This document shows, piece after piece, positions 1-7,352 of a stretch of 64,000 nt of DNA. Source of the DNA: Nonomuraea muscovyensis (GTDB lineage: Bacteria; Actinomycetota; Actinomycetes; Streptosporangiales; Streptosporangiaceae); assembly GCF_014207745.1 (NCBI RefSeq), contig NZ_JACHJB010000003.1, positions 62,001 through 126,000 on the forward strand, read 5' to 3'. The notes under the pieces were generated by a model. That model was not told the origin of the DNA. It saw only the letters and a list, made by a program, of their open reading frames with translations, and ran no database searches. Numbering within the stretch: position 1 is the first letter of the stretch; every line of letters starts with the position of its first letter. The translations under genes were made by a program, and so were the position numbers.

Positions 1-1
1 C

Positions 2-556
2 GAGAAGGTCACCGGTCGCTCGTACGCCGAGGAGATGCAGCGGCGGATCCTGCGACCGCTCGGGCTGCGGGGCACCGTGGTGCCGGGTGTCCGGACGCAA
101 CTCCCCGGGCCGCACGCCCACGGCTACTACCGCTACCAGGACGCCGGCCAGTGGAAGGTGGTCGACGTCACCCGCCAGAACCTCTCCCTGCTGGCCGGCG
201 CCGGTGACATGATCTCGACCACCCAGGATCTCCAGACGTTCGTCTCCGCGCTGATGGGCGGCAAGCTCCTGCCGGCCCCGCTGCTGGCCGAGATGCGCAA
301 GCCGCATGGGAAGCTGGGCTACGGCCTTGGGCTGTTCGTGCAGGACCTGGGCCCGAACTGCGGCGGCACCGTCTTCCAGCACAACGGCAGCCCTCCCGGG
401 GGCTACGGGGCGCTGATGTACAGCTCGCCCGACGGCAGTAAGACCCTGACCGCCTCGGTGACCAGCGGAGACGCCGCAGTCGACCAGGCGCAGGAGTTCC
501 CGAAGGCCCTGGAGAAGCTCTTGACGGCGGTGTTCTGCGGCGGGCAGGCCGACTAA
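2..556 (+). CDS. Serine hydrolase of the beta-lactamase/D-Ala-D-Ala carboxypeptidase family (5' end missing)
   Basis: The reading frame is open from base 2, so the gene begins upstream of the window; only the C-terminal ~184 residues are present. The segment reads like the back half of class C beta-lactamase-related serine hydrolases. It contains a GRSYAEEMQ/ILRPLGL helix typical of the part after the catalytic SxxK motif, a 'GAGDMISTTQDL' stretch, and an HNGSPPGG segment at the place of the third active-site motif (KTG/HxG). The SxxK motif itself would lie outside the window. Proteins of this family are usually secreted and hydrolyse D-amino-acid peptides or esters. The substrate cannot be told here. 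It is followed 9 bases later by the S51-like gene on the same strand. Confidence 0.8.
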   Translation, partial: EKVTGRSYAEEMQRRILRPLGLRGTVVPGVRTQLPGPHAHGYYRYQDAGQWKVVDVTRQNLSLLAGAGDMISTTQDLQTFVSALMGGKLLPAPLLAEMRKPHGKLGYGLGLFVQDLGPNCGGTVFQHNGSPPGGYGALMYSSPDGSKTLTASVTSGDAAVDQAQEFPKALEKLLTAVFCGGQAD

Positions 557-565
557 GGTCCTTCG

Positions 566-1216
566 ATGCGCATGTATCTCTCCTCCTTCCGGATGGGCGA
601 TCGGCCAGACCAGTTGCTCGCGCTGCTGGGCGGGCAGGGTTCGGCCGAAGTCGCCGTGATCGCCAACGCCATGGACGCCCAGCCCCCGGACGAACGCAGA
701 GCCGGGGTCGAGCGTGAGACCAGCGAGCTCACCGCGCTGGGGCTGCAGCCGACCGAGCTTGACCTGCGCACGTTCTTCGACCAGCCCCACCAAGCCGTCG
801 CGGCCGTGCTGGCCCGCTTTCCCATGGTCTGGGTGCGCGGCGGAAATGTGTTCATGCTGCGTTACGCGCTCGCCCGCAGTGGTGCCGACACCGCACTGAC
901 AGCCCTGATCCGACGGGACGCAGTGGTCTACGCCGGATACAGCGCCGGCCCGTGCGTGCTGGCGCCGAGCCTGCGCGGACTGGAGTACTGCGACGACCCG
1001 CACGTCGTCCCCGCGACCTACGGCATGCCGGTGATCTGGGACGGGCTGGGCGTCCTCGACTACGCGGTGGTGCCACACATCGACTCCCCGGGCCACCCTG
1101 AGTCGCAGGCCCTGGGTGTCGTCGCGGCCAACTACGATGCTGACGGCATCGCGCACCGCACCCTGCGTGACGGGCAGGCACTCGTCATCGACGGCGAGGA
1201 CACGCGTATCTGCTGA
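566..1216 (+). CDS. Peptidase S51 (dipeptidase E-like) family protein
   Basis: 216 residues. It shows the S51 fold signatures: a 'WVRGGNVFMLRYAL' stretch (the GGN turn), the nucleophile elbow GYSAG (Ser in 'YAGYSAGPCVLAP'), and a conserved His in 'VVPHIDSPGHPES'. S51 enzymes (peptidase E, cyanophycinase relatives) are class I glutamine-amidotransferase-like serine peptidases. Peptidase E cleaves Asp-Xaa dipeptides in the cytoplasm, and many actinobacterial members have unknown substrates. The start ATG lies 9 bases after the previous stop without a strong ribosome site, so co-transcription and translational coupling with the serine hydrolase are likely. Confidence 0.8.
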   Translation: MRMYLSSFRMGDRPDQLLALLGGQGSAEVAVIANAMDAQPPDERRAGVERETSELTALGLQPTELDLRTFFDQPHQAVAAVLARFPMVWVRGGNVFMLRYALARSGADTALTALIRRDAVVYAGYSAGPCVLAPSLRGLEYCDDPHVVPATYGMPVIWDGLGVLDYAVVPHIDSPGHPESQALGVVAANYDADGIAHRTLRDGQALVIDGEDTRIC

Positions 1217-1387
1217 CCGGCACCCTGCCGACGCCCGACGACGCCTCGCCGATGAGCACCCCGCCGACCCGACTGGACGGCGGGATGCTCTCGTCCCACA
1301 CCATTCGGCACTTTCAACGCCTGGCTCGCAGGCATTTCGAGCGCCGCGGGGCCGGGGTTGCCGAACCGGATCCGTGTCATCGGACGG

Positions 1388-1756
1388 TCACCGGCGTTCT
1401 TCCTCCGGCGGAAACCAGGCCTGAAGGTTCTCGGGGTTGATCGGCACTGAGATGTGTTCGTGCGTGATCAACCACTTGTCGCTTGACCGTCGGCAACAAA
1501 CGGTCGATCTTACCCATATCGCGCTCTGGAGCCCGTTCTTGCGTGTTCCGCTGTCCAGGTGAAGCATGTGCGCGAAGGCGACGTCTGCACTCGTCGCAAG
1601 GGTAAGGTCGTGCGTTTCCAGGCCGATGGGGCCATCGTATTCGTCAAACCACCGCACAAAGTTGCCGCGGACTTCATCCAATCCCGCGAACTGGAGAGGG
1701 GGAACGACATCGTAATAAACGATGTCGGAAGAATAGTGTGACATGAGTCGATCAAT
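1388..1756 (-). pseudogene. SnoaL-like (NTF2-fold) protein, C-terminal part, disrupted by an IS element
   Basis: This is the distal ~120 residues of a SnoaL-like/nuclear-transport-factor-2-fold protein. Typical stretches are 'DIVYYDVVPPLQFAG', 'WFDEYDGPIG', 'DVAFAHML' and 'WLITHEHISVP'. The family is small alpha+beta cone proteins, often of unknown substrate and common in actinobacteria. The frame stops making sense at the left end of the insertion sequence (1757). Its missing 24 N-terminal codons lie on the other side of the element (2671-2742). Removing the IS and one AAT repeat restores one uninterrupted 145-residue reading frame. The cell therefore probably makes no full-length product; an internal ATG near 1744 could give a truncated form. 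Confidence 0.85.
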
Positions 1757-2670
1757 GAGGCTTTTCCAACCTGATCGCGCTGGTCAGCAGGGGCGGCGCC
1801 GGGACGAGTTGGCATGAGAAGAGGCTCCCGGTAAGACAGCAGTCGACCAAGATCCGATGCCTCTACCGGAGAGCCTCGTTGCTGTCTTACCGCGCCGCGA
1901 TTCCGCTGTCCAATCACACCCTGATCCGCCTGGCCGAGCTCATCCGTACCCGGCGTGCCGAGCGCCGCTGCCGATGGCGGCGCCTGGATGCGTCCCGGCA
2001 GGCCCTGCTCGTCCTCGCCCACCTGCGCAACGGCGACACCTACGCGCGTCTGGCTGCGGGCTTCGCCATCGGCACCAGCACCGCCTGGCGCTACGTCCGC
2101 GAAGCGGTCGACCTGCTCTCCATGCTCGCCGACGACGTCCACGCCGCCGTCATACGCGCCGACCGGCTGGCCTACACCATCCTGGACGGCACCTTGATCC
2201 CGATCGACAGGCTGGCCGACGAACGGCCGTACTACTCCGGCAAACACCGACGCCACGGCGTGAACGTGCAGGTCCTGGCCGACCCATCCGGCCGGATCGT
2301 CTGGGCCTCACCCGCGCTGCCCGGCGCCACGCATGACCTGACCGCGGCACGCGCCACCGGCCTGATCGACGCGCTGACCGCCGCAGGGGTCAAGACCTTC
2401 GCCGACAAGGGCTATCAAGGCGCGGGCGGCAGCATCCGCACGCCGTTCAAAGGTCATCGGCTGCGGCCGCCGCTGTCGCGCCATCAGCGCTCGGTCAACC
2501 GCGCACACGCCCGCATCCGCGCCTGCGGAGAACGCGCCGTTGCCACCTTGAAGACCTGGAAGGTCCTGACCCGGCTGCGCTGCTGCCCGCACCGCGCCAC
2601 CACGATCGTGCAGGCCATCCTCGTCCTACAGCTCATCGAAGAAGGCCGCCACTCAGGATGAAAAGTGCTC
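1757..2670 (+). mobile_element. IS5-family-like insertion sequence, 914 bp
   Basis: The ends are imperfect inverted repeats of about 18 bp: GAGGCTTTTCCAACCTGA reading in from 1757, and GAGCACTTTTCATCCTGA reading in from 2670 on the other strand. They match when one base is gapped in each. The trinucleotide AAT directly precedes (1754-1756) and follows (2671-2673) the element, as expected for a 3-bp target duplication. The single transposase gene is intact. The host gene rejoins exactly in frame when the element and one AAT are removed, which proves the boundaries. Confidence 0.9.
1879..2661 (+). CDS. IS5-type DDE transposase
   Basis: 260 residues from a TTG start preceded by GGAGAG. The N-terminal half carries a helix-turn-helix-like segment ('LAAGFAIGTSTAWRYVREAV'). 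The C-terminal half is a DDE nuclease of the IS5/DDE_Tnp_4 type: first Asp in 'TILDGTLIPID', second Asp in 'FADKGYQG', and Glu in 'CGERAVATLK'. The gene is intact and fills nearly the whole element, stopping 9 bases before its right end. It cuts and pastes the element in which it lies. All three catalytic residues are present, so the element may still be active. Confidence 0.9.
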   Translation: MLSYRAAIPLSNHTLIRLAELIRTRRAERRCRWRRLDASRQALLVLAHLRNGDTYARLAAGFAIGTSTAWRYVREAVDLLSMLADDVHAAVIRADRLAYTILDGTLIPIDRLADERPYYSGKHRRHGVNVQVLADPSGRIVWASPALPGATHDLTAARATGLIDALTAAGVKTFADKGYQGAGGSIRTPFKGHRLRPPLSRHQRSVNRAHARIRACGERAVATLKTWKVLTRLRCCPHRATTIVQAILVLQLIEEGRHSG

Positions 2671-2742
2671 AATGTCCTTTGCCTGGCAGGCATCGACTCG
2701 ACTGTCCAAGAGCGCCCTGACCTCGGAATCGTTCGACGTCAT
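2671..2742 (-). pseudogene. SnoaL-like protein, first 24 codons, separated by the IS
   Basis: ATG at 2742 is preceded by a good GGAGG ribosome site at 6-7 bases. It opens a 24-codon frame (MTSNDSEVRALLDSRVDACQ followed by AKDI) that runs into the right end of the IS. When the IS is removed the frame continues without a gap into the C-terminal part at 1388-1756, giving an intact NTF2-fold protein. It is listed separately because it is the true start of the broken gene. Confidence 0.85.
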
Positions 2743-2789
2743 CGCATCCTCCGTTCAAGAATCTGACCGCGTCGGTGTTCGGTGCTGGA

Positions 2790-3398
2790 TCAGGCGGCGC
2801 GGCCGGCCTTGAGCGCGGCCACGGTGTCGACGACGCGGCGGGCCTGGTATCGGGCCGCCTGCAAGGTCACCTCGCTGGGCGGGCCGTCGCCGGTCACGTG
2901 GGAGGTGCCGTAGGGGTTGCCTGACTGGAACTGGACGGGGTCGGTGTAGCCGGGGGGCACGATGATGCCGCCCCAGTGGTAGAAGGTGTTCCCCAGTGCC
3001 AGGAGGGTGGATTCCTGTCCGCCGTGGGCGGTGCTGGAGGCGGTGAAAGCCGAGTACACCTTGTCCGCGAGCTTGCCTTGGTACCACAGGGGACCGGTGG
3101 TGTCGATGAACTGCCTGAGCTGGCCGGCCGGGTTGCCGAAGCGGGTGGGGGTGCCGAACAGCACCGCGTCGGCCCAGGCCAGATCGTCGTGGCCGGCCTC
3201 GGCGACGTCGGCGGTGTCCAGGAGGTGTTGGGCCCAGGCCGGATTGGCGCTGATCGCCTCCGGTGGGGCCGTTTCGGCGATCTTGCGCAGTCGTACGTGT
3301 GCGCCGGCCTTTTCCGCACCCTCGGCGGCGGCTTGCGCCAGAGCGTGCACGGTGCCGGTGGCGCTGTAGTAGATGACTGCGACGTTCACGGGTTCCAC
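2790..3398 (-). CDS. wrbA: WrbA-type NAD(P)H:quinone oxidoreductase (flavodoxin fold)
   Basis: 202 residues, the usual WrbA length. The N-terminus 'VAVIYYSATGTVHALA' is the FMN phosphate-binding loop of flavodoxins. 'ADAVLFGTPTRFGNPAGQLRQFID' and 'STAHGGQESTLLAL' are the conserved FMN-isoalloxazine and tetramer segments of WrbA. The family reduces quinones by two electrons and limits redox cycling. The start is GTG at 3398, with AAGGAAG a little upstream. The gene stands alone, facing away from the arsenic island. It is distinct from ArsH, which lacks the WrbA insertion. Confidence 0.9.
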   Translation of the reverse strand: MEPVNVAVIYYSATGTVHALAQAAAEGAEKAGAHVRLRKIAETAPPEAISANPAWAQHLLDTADVAEAGHDDLAWADAVLFGTPTRFGNPAGQLRQFIDTTGPLWYQGKLADKVYSAFTASSTAHGGQESTLLALGNTFYHWGGIIVPPGYTDPVQFQSGNPYGTSHVTGDGPPSEVTLQAARYQARRVVDTVAALKAGRAA

Positions 3399-3720
3399 GA
3401 TTGGTTCACTTCCTTCGTGTTCGCTTCACCGGTACCGACGACACAGCCCTGCGCAATGTGAGGCGACGCGCCCACCTCGCCACCCGGGCCAGGACGCAGC
3501 CGGCCTGGCCGGCCCCGACCAAGACCTGCCCGGCCCCTGGGCGCCGTGCTGGTGCCGGTTACCGACGCGGCCGGCACCCTCGCCACGGCCGCCTGCCGGC
3601 GCCGAGCGGCACGACCAGGCCAGGCGTCACCGGTGGTGAGCCGTCCACCGCTACACGCCCGCCCGGAGGCGGCGTGCGCCCGCAAGGCTCTTCAGCCTGC
3701 GGACCAGGTAGCGGGCGTCG

Positions 3721-3873
3721 CACCACATCGACGTGTTCGCGGGTGCCGTCGGACCACACCACGGCGTCTCCGTCCAGGCGGGTGAACATGGGGCGCCGGT
3801 CGAAGCGGCCGTCGCGTAGCGCCTGCCGGTAGCTGCCGGCGCGCGGCTTCCTCACCTCCACCCACCTGGCGGC
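3721..3873 (-). pseudogene. Decayed fragment of a flavin-dependent oxidoreductase
   Basis: About 50 codons on the minus strand ('YRQALRDGRFDRRPMFTRLD' and on to 'WSDGTREHVDVV') resemble the stretch of ArsO/FMO-like flavoproteins just before the second dinucleotide-binding motif. The intact paralogue at 7349-8395 has 'AEPMFSRITAEGVAWPDGT' at the corresponding place. Both sides of the fragment lose this similarity and become low-complexity Arg/Pro frames. The remaining sequence of the 3399-4037 interval shows no convincing gene. Confidence 0.4.
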
Positions 3874-4037
3874 CCTGCGCGACGGCGGTGTGCTGACCTC
3901 GCGGCGGGAGTGGCGGCCGACTCTTCGGCGTCGACCTCGCCGGGCCGCAGGCTGCGGTCGGCGGCGGCCGGGGCGCGGGTTCGGGCGATCGTCGGGAGCG
4001 GCGGTGATGGTCGATGACCGCCACAAGTTAGGTGCCC

Positions 4038-4065
4038 ATCTAATTTGACATACCTCTAATCAATG
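4038..4065. promoter_or_regulatory. ArsR-type operator/promoter in front of the Cys-protein-flavoprotein-MFS unit
   Basis: The AT-rich stretch ATCTAATTTGACATACCTCT followed by AATCAATG closely matches the site at 10347-10373 upstream of arsR-acr3-arsC (TCTA-A/T-TTGACA-N-AC-TCTA-TCA). TTGACA could serve as a -35 element. Shared spacing and sequence suggest that the same ArsR controls both units. Confidence 0.55.
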
Positions 4066-4113
4066 AGGCACTCTACTGACTACTTCGACAAGTTTCTAAA
4101 CAGGAGGTGCGCG

Positions 4114-4251
4114 ATGCGCGCTCTGCTCCGCCGGTTCCGCTCCACCGCCGATGTCACCTTCGACGAGACCCGTGGCGAGGTCTGTGACACGAGCTGCCGC
4201 GCGAGCGCCCTGGTGGACCGCGCCCGCACCAACACCCTGCTCATCCGCTGA
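4114..4251 (+). CDS. Small Cys-containing protein of the arsenic island
   Basis: 45 residues from the ATG at 4114, preceded by a strong AGGAGG at 4102-4107. A longer in-frame ATG at 4063 lies inside the operator-like region and has no ribosome site, so it is not preferred. The protein has an Arg-rich N-terminus and a 'GEVCDTSCRASALVDRARTN' segment with a CxxxC pair that could bind a thiophilic ligand. No family is recognised. It lies 27 bases upstream of the flavoprotein and is probably co-transcribed with it. Confidence 0.6.
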   Translation: MRALLRRFRSTADVTFDETRGEVCDTSCRASALVDRARTNTLLIR

Positions 4252-4278
4252 GACCCGCCGAATTCAGGAGAGGCCATC

Positions 4279-5682
4279 ATGAGTGACAGATGCTGTGGCA
4301 CCACCGCCGTCGAGATCGAGCAGATCGTGGCACCCGCCGCGCCCGGCGCGTTGCCGGTCGTGGTCATCGGCGCCGGCCCGGTGGGGCTGGCCGCCGCCGC
4401 GCACCTGGCCGAGCGCGGTCAGGACTTCCTGGTCCTGGAGGCGGGCGAGCGGGTGGCCGCCTCGGTCGCGCAGTGGGGTCACGTCCGGGTGTTCAGCCCG
4501 TGGAAGTACAACATCGACGCTGCCGCCAAGCGCCTGCTGGAGGCCGACGGCTGGAGCGGGCCGGACCCCGAGTGGCTGCCCACCGGAGCTGAGCTGATCA
4601 GTGACTATCTCGCTCCGCTGGCCAAGCTGTTCGGGGACAAGGTACGGCTGGGCGCCAAGGCGGCGGCGATCAGCCGCCTCGGTTATGACCGGGTCCGGAC
4701 CAACGGCCGCGAAGACGTCCCGTTCCTGATCCGTCTCGATGGCGGTGAGGAGTTGCGGGCCCGCGCGATCATCGACGCCTCGGGCACCTATGTCACGCCG
4801 AACGTCCTGGGCGCGAGCGGCCTGCCCGCGTACGGCGAGGCGGAGGCGGGCGAGCTGGTCGACCACGCCCTGCCCGACGTGCTCGGCGCCGACCGCGCGG
4901 CCTACGAGGGCAGGCACACGCTGGTCGTGGGCGCCGGCCACTCGGCCGCCACCACCCTGCTCGCCCTCGCCCAGCTCGACAACGCCCAGATCACGTGGGC
5001 CATCCGCGCGGGCAGCGCCGGCCGTAGTTATGGAGGCGGCGCGGCCGACGCGCTGCCCGCCCGTGGCGCGCTCGGCACCCGCCTGCGCGCCCACGTCGAG
5101 TCAGGGCGCATCCAGCTGCTGGCCGGCTTCTTCACCCACTCCGTCACCCGAAGCGGCGGCCAGGTGAGCGTGGTCAGCCGCGACCCGTCCGGCGCCGAGC
5201 AGACCGTCACGGTGGATCGCATCGTGGCCGCGACCGGCTACCGGCCCGACCACTCCATCGCCTCCGAGCTGCGCCTGGACCTGGACCCGATCCTCGGCTC
5301 CACCCGGCGGCTGGCCCCGCTGATCGACCCCAACCAGCACTCCTGCGGCACCGTGCCCGCCCACGGCGTCGACGAGCTGTCCCACCCCGAACCGGGCTAC
5401 TACGCCGTCGGCGTCAAGAGCTACGGTCGCGCCCCGACGTTCCTGATGGCCACCGGCTACGAGCAGGTCCGCTCGGTCGTCGCCGCGATCGCCGGAGACT
5501 GGGAGGCGGCCCGCGACGTGCAGCTCGACCTGCCGGAGACCGGCGTGTGCTCCTCCAACCTCGCCGAGGCCCAGGAGCAGCGCGTCGGCCTGGCCACCGG
5601 GATCAGCGGCGGCCTGCTGGCCACCCCGCTGCCCCTGGCCACCGTCGGCGCCTCCAGCGACGGCGGCGGCTGCTGCGGCTGA
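4279..5682 (+). CDS. FAD/NAD(P)-dependent oxidoreductase with Cys-Cys termini
   Basis: 467 residues, start ATG after AGGAGAGG. The FAD-binding GxGxxG is at residues 31-36 ('VVVIGAGPVGLAAA') and a second dinucleotide fold is at 'TLVVGAGHSAATTLL'. 'VAATGYRPD' is the ATG motif typical of flavin-dependent monooxygenases and related reductases. Unusually the protein carries Cys-Cys-Gly near both ends: residues 5-7, and the last three residues 465-467 after Gly-Gly-Gly. A carboxy-terminal CCG recalls redox-shuttle tails or arsenite/metal ligands. Co-location with an MFS exporter and ArsR sites suggests a role in arsenic or organoarsenical chemistry. That role is inference. Confidence 0.8.
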   Translation: MSDRCCGTTAVEIEQIVAPAAPGALPVVVIGAGPVGLAAAAHLAERGQDFLVLEAGERVAASVAQWGHVRVFSPWKYNIDAAAKRLLEADGWSGPDPEWLPTGAELISDYLAPLAKLFGDKVRLGAKAAAISRLGYDRVRTNGREDVPFLIRLDGGEELRARAIIDASGTYVTPNVLGASGLPAYGEAEAGELVDHALPDVLGADRAAYEGRHTLVVGAGHSAATTLLALAQLDNAQITWAIRAGSAGRSYGGGAADALPARGALGTRLRAHVESGRIQLLAGFFTHSVTRSGGQVSVVSRDPSGAEQTVTVDRIVAATGYRPDHSIASELRLDLDPILGSTRRLAPLIDPNQHSCGTVPAHGVDELSHPEPGYYAVGVKSYGRAPTFLMATGYEQVRSVVAAIAGDWEAARDVQLDLPETGVCSSNLAEAQEQRVGLATGISGGLLATPLPLATVGASSDGGGCCG

Positions 5683-5704
5683 TCTCGAGTTCCGGCGAGC
5701 CGGG

Positions 5705-6943
5705 GTGAGCTCCACCGCCGAGACCGCCGCCTCGCGGATGAGGGGCGGCGGTCAGCCGCGTTCCGGCCACGGCCGGCGGATCGTCGCCGCGCTGGCCGTC
5801 ACCCAGACCATCGGGTACGGCGTGCTCTACTACGCCTTCTCCGTCTTCCTCGCACCGATGGCCCGCGACCTGCACGCCAGCAAGCCCCAGATCGCCGCCG
5901 CGCTCACCCTGTCGATCCTGATCGCCGCCCTGTGCGCGCCGCTGGTCGGCCGCCGGCTGGATGCCCGCGGCGGCCGTGGGCTCATGACCGCCGGATCGAT
6001 TCTCGGCGCGGTCGCCGTGCTGGCCTGGTCGCGGGTGGAGAGCCTGTGGCAGCTGTACGCGGTGTTCGCCGCGATGGGCGTCGCCTGCTCGATGGTGCTC
6101 TACGAGTCGGCCTTCGCCGTCATCGTCGGCTGGTTCGACGGCCCGGCCAGGGAACGCGGCCGGGCAGGCGCCCTGCTGGCGCTGACTGTCGTGGCCGGCT
6201 TCGCCTCCTCGATCTTCCTGCCGCTCACCGGGCTGCTGGTGGAGTGGTACGGCTGGCGGCAGGCCCTGGTCGTCCTGGCGCTGGTCTACGGCGTGGCCGC
6301 GATCCCCCTGCACGCGCTCGTCCTGCGCCGCCGTACCCACGCCAAGCACGAGACCGCCACGGCAGAGGTGCGTGCCGGCATCGTCAAGGCCGCCATCCGC
6401 CGGCGGCCGTTCTGGCTGCTGGTGCTCGCCTTCACCGCCCACGGCGGCGCGGCGGCGGTGATGGCCGTCCTGCTCATCACCTACCTCATCCACCTCGGGC
6501 ACTCACCCGTCCTGGCCGCCACGCTGGCCGGACTTCTGGGGGTGCTGTCGGTGACCGGACGGCTGCTCACCACCGGCCTGCAACGCCGCCTGCCCGCCGC
6601 GCTCATCGCCGCTGCGATCTTCGCCCTGCAGGGCGTGGCCGTTCTGCTGCTGCCGCTGGTCGGGCGCACGGTGCCGGGTGCCGTCGGCTGCGTGCTGGGA
6701 TTCGGGCTCGGCTTCGGCATCGCCTCCATCACCCTGCCGCACCTGCTGGTCGGCCGGTACGGCACCGCCGCCTACGCCTCGTTGTCCGGTCGTATCGCGG
6801 TCTTCTCCGTCGCCGACAAGGCCCTCGCTCCGCTGGGAGCGGTCGCACTCGCCCAAGCCGTGGGCTCCGTCTGGGTGATGGGAGCGGTCGCCACCGCCTG
6901 CGCGATCGCCGCGTTGGCCTTGGCCGCCTACCATCGCGTATAA
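5705..6943 (+). CDS. Major facilitator superfamily transporter
   Basis: 412 residues with about 12 hydrophobic segments. A Gly-rich first helix ('TQTIGYGVLYYAFSVFLAPM') and the 'GRRLDARGGRGLMTAG' loop 2-3 motif are typical of MFS proteins of the monocarboxylate/oxalate-formate branch. The GTG start lies 22 bases after the flavoprotein stop, so the two are likely one transcript. The position between an ArsR-type operator and arsR suggests export of an arsenic species or an arsenic conjugate, as ArsJ does. ArsJ normally travels with a GAPDH gene, and none is present, so the substrate is unassigned. Confidence 0.8.
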   Translation: MSSTAETAASRMRGGGQPRSGHGRRIVAALAVTQTIGYGVLYYAFSVFLAPMARDLHASKPQIAAALTLSILIAALCAPLVGRRLDARGGRGLMTAGSILGAVAVLAWSRVESLWQLYAVFAAMGVACSMVLYESAFAVIVGWFDGPARERGRAGALLALTVVAGFASSIFLPLTGLLVEWYGWRQALVVLALVYGVAAIPLHALVLRRRTHAKHETATAEVRAGIVKAAIRRRPFWLLVLAFTAHGGAAAVMAVLLITYLIHLGHSPVLAATLAGLLGVLSVTGRLLTTGLQRRLPAALIAAAIFALQGVAVLLLPLVGRTVPGAVGCVLGFGLGFGIASITLPHLLVGRYGTAAYASLSGRIAVFSVADKALAPLGAVALAQAVGSVWVMGAVATACAIAALALAAYHRV

Positions 6944-6962
6944 TTTCGATTAACTTCGAAGT
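6943..6962. promoter_or_regulatory. Palindromic operator upstream of arsR (first copy)
   Basis: The 10-bp perfect palindrome ACTTCGAAGT (6953-6962) follows a related half ATTTCGAT (6943-6950), just upstream of the arsR ATG at 6975. Its sequence differs from the two TTGACA-type sites at 4038 and 10347, suggesting a separate ArsR specificity or autoregulation. Confidence 0.5.
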
Positions 6963-6974
6963 AAGGGATGCCGC

Positions 6975-7352
6975 ATGACCGCCGTCACGATCCAGTGCTG
7001 CGCACCGATCGCGCGCGAGCCGCTGTCGGAGACCGACGCCGCCGAGCTCTCGGTCATGCTCAAGGCCGTCGCCGACCCCGTACGGCTGCGCCTGCTGTCG
7101 ATGATCGGATCCCACGCCGGCGGCGAGGCCTGCGTGTGCGACCTCACCGACGCCTTCGACCTGACCGCCCCCACCATCTCCCACCACCTCAAGGTCCTGC
7201 GTACGGCGGGCTTGATCGACGGTGAGCGGCGCGGCACCTGGGTCTACTACCGGATCATCCCCGAGGCGGTGAACAAGCTGGGCGCCCTGTTCGCGCCGCT
7301 CACCGAGCCCGCGCCCGGCAGGCCGGGTGAGCTGGAGCTCACCCCCGTATGA
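6975..7352 (+). CDS. arsR: ArsR-family metalloid-responsive repressor
   Basis: 125 residues. It has the winged-helix core of ArsR/SmtB regulators: 'LKAVADPVRLRLLSMI' and the recognition helix 'LTAPTISHHLKVLRTAGLI'. The arsenite-sensing CxC pair is at Cys53/Cys55 in 'EACVCDLTDAF', and another Cys-Cys pair lies near the N-terminus (Cys8-Cys9). Arsenite binding would release it from DNA. A palindrome lies directly upstream. The last bases overlap the next gene by ATGA, so it is translationally coupled to the ArsO-like flavoprotein, a common arsR-arsO arrangement. Confidence 0.92.
   Translation: MTAVTIQCCAPIAREPLSETDAAELSVMLKAVADPVRLRLLSMIGSHAGGEACVCDLTDAFDLTAPTISHHLKVLRTAGLIDGERRGTWVYYRIIPEAVNKLGALFAPLTEPAPGRPGELELTPV

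Noticed and set aside
1217..1387. Possible small genes between the S51-like gene and the SnoaL remnant
   Set aside because: Short frames here lack ribosome sites and any family likeness.
3559..4026. A 155-codon minus-strand frame as a full gene
   Set aside because: Only about 50 codons resemble a flavoprotein; the rest is Arg/Pro-rich shadow sequence, so it is listed as a remnant.
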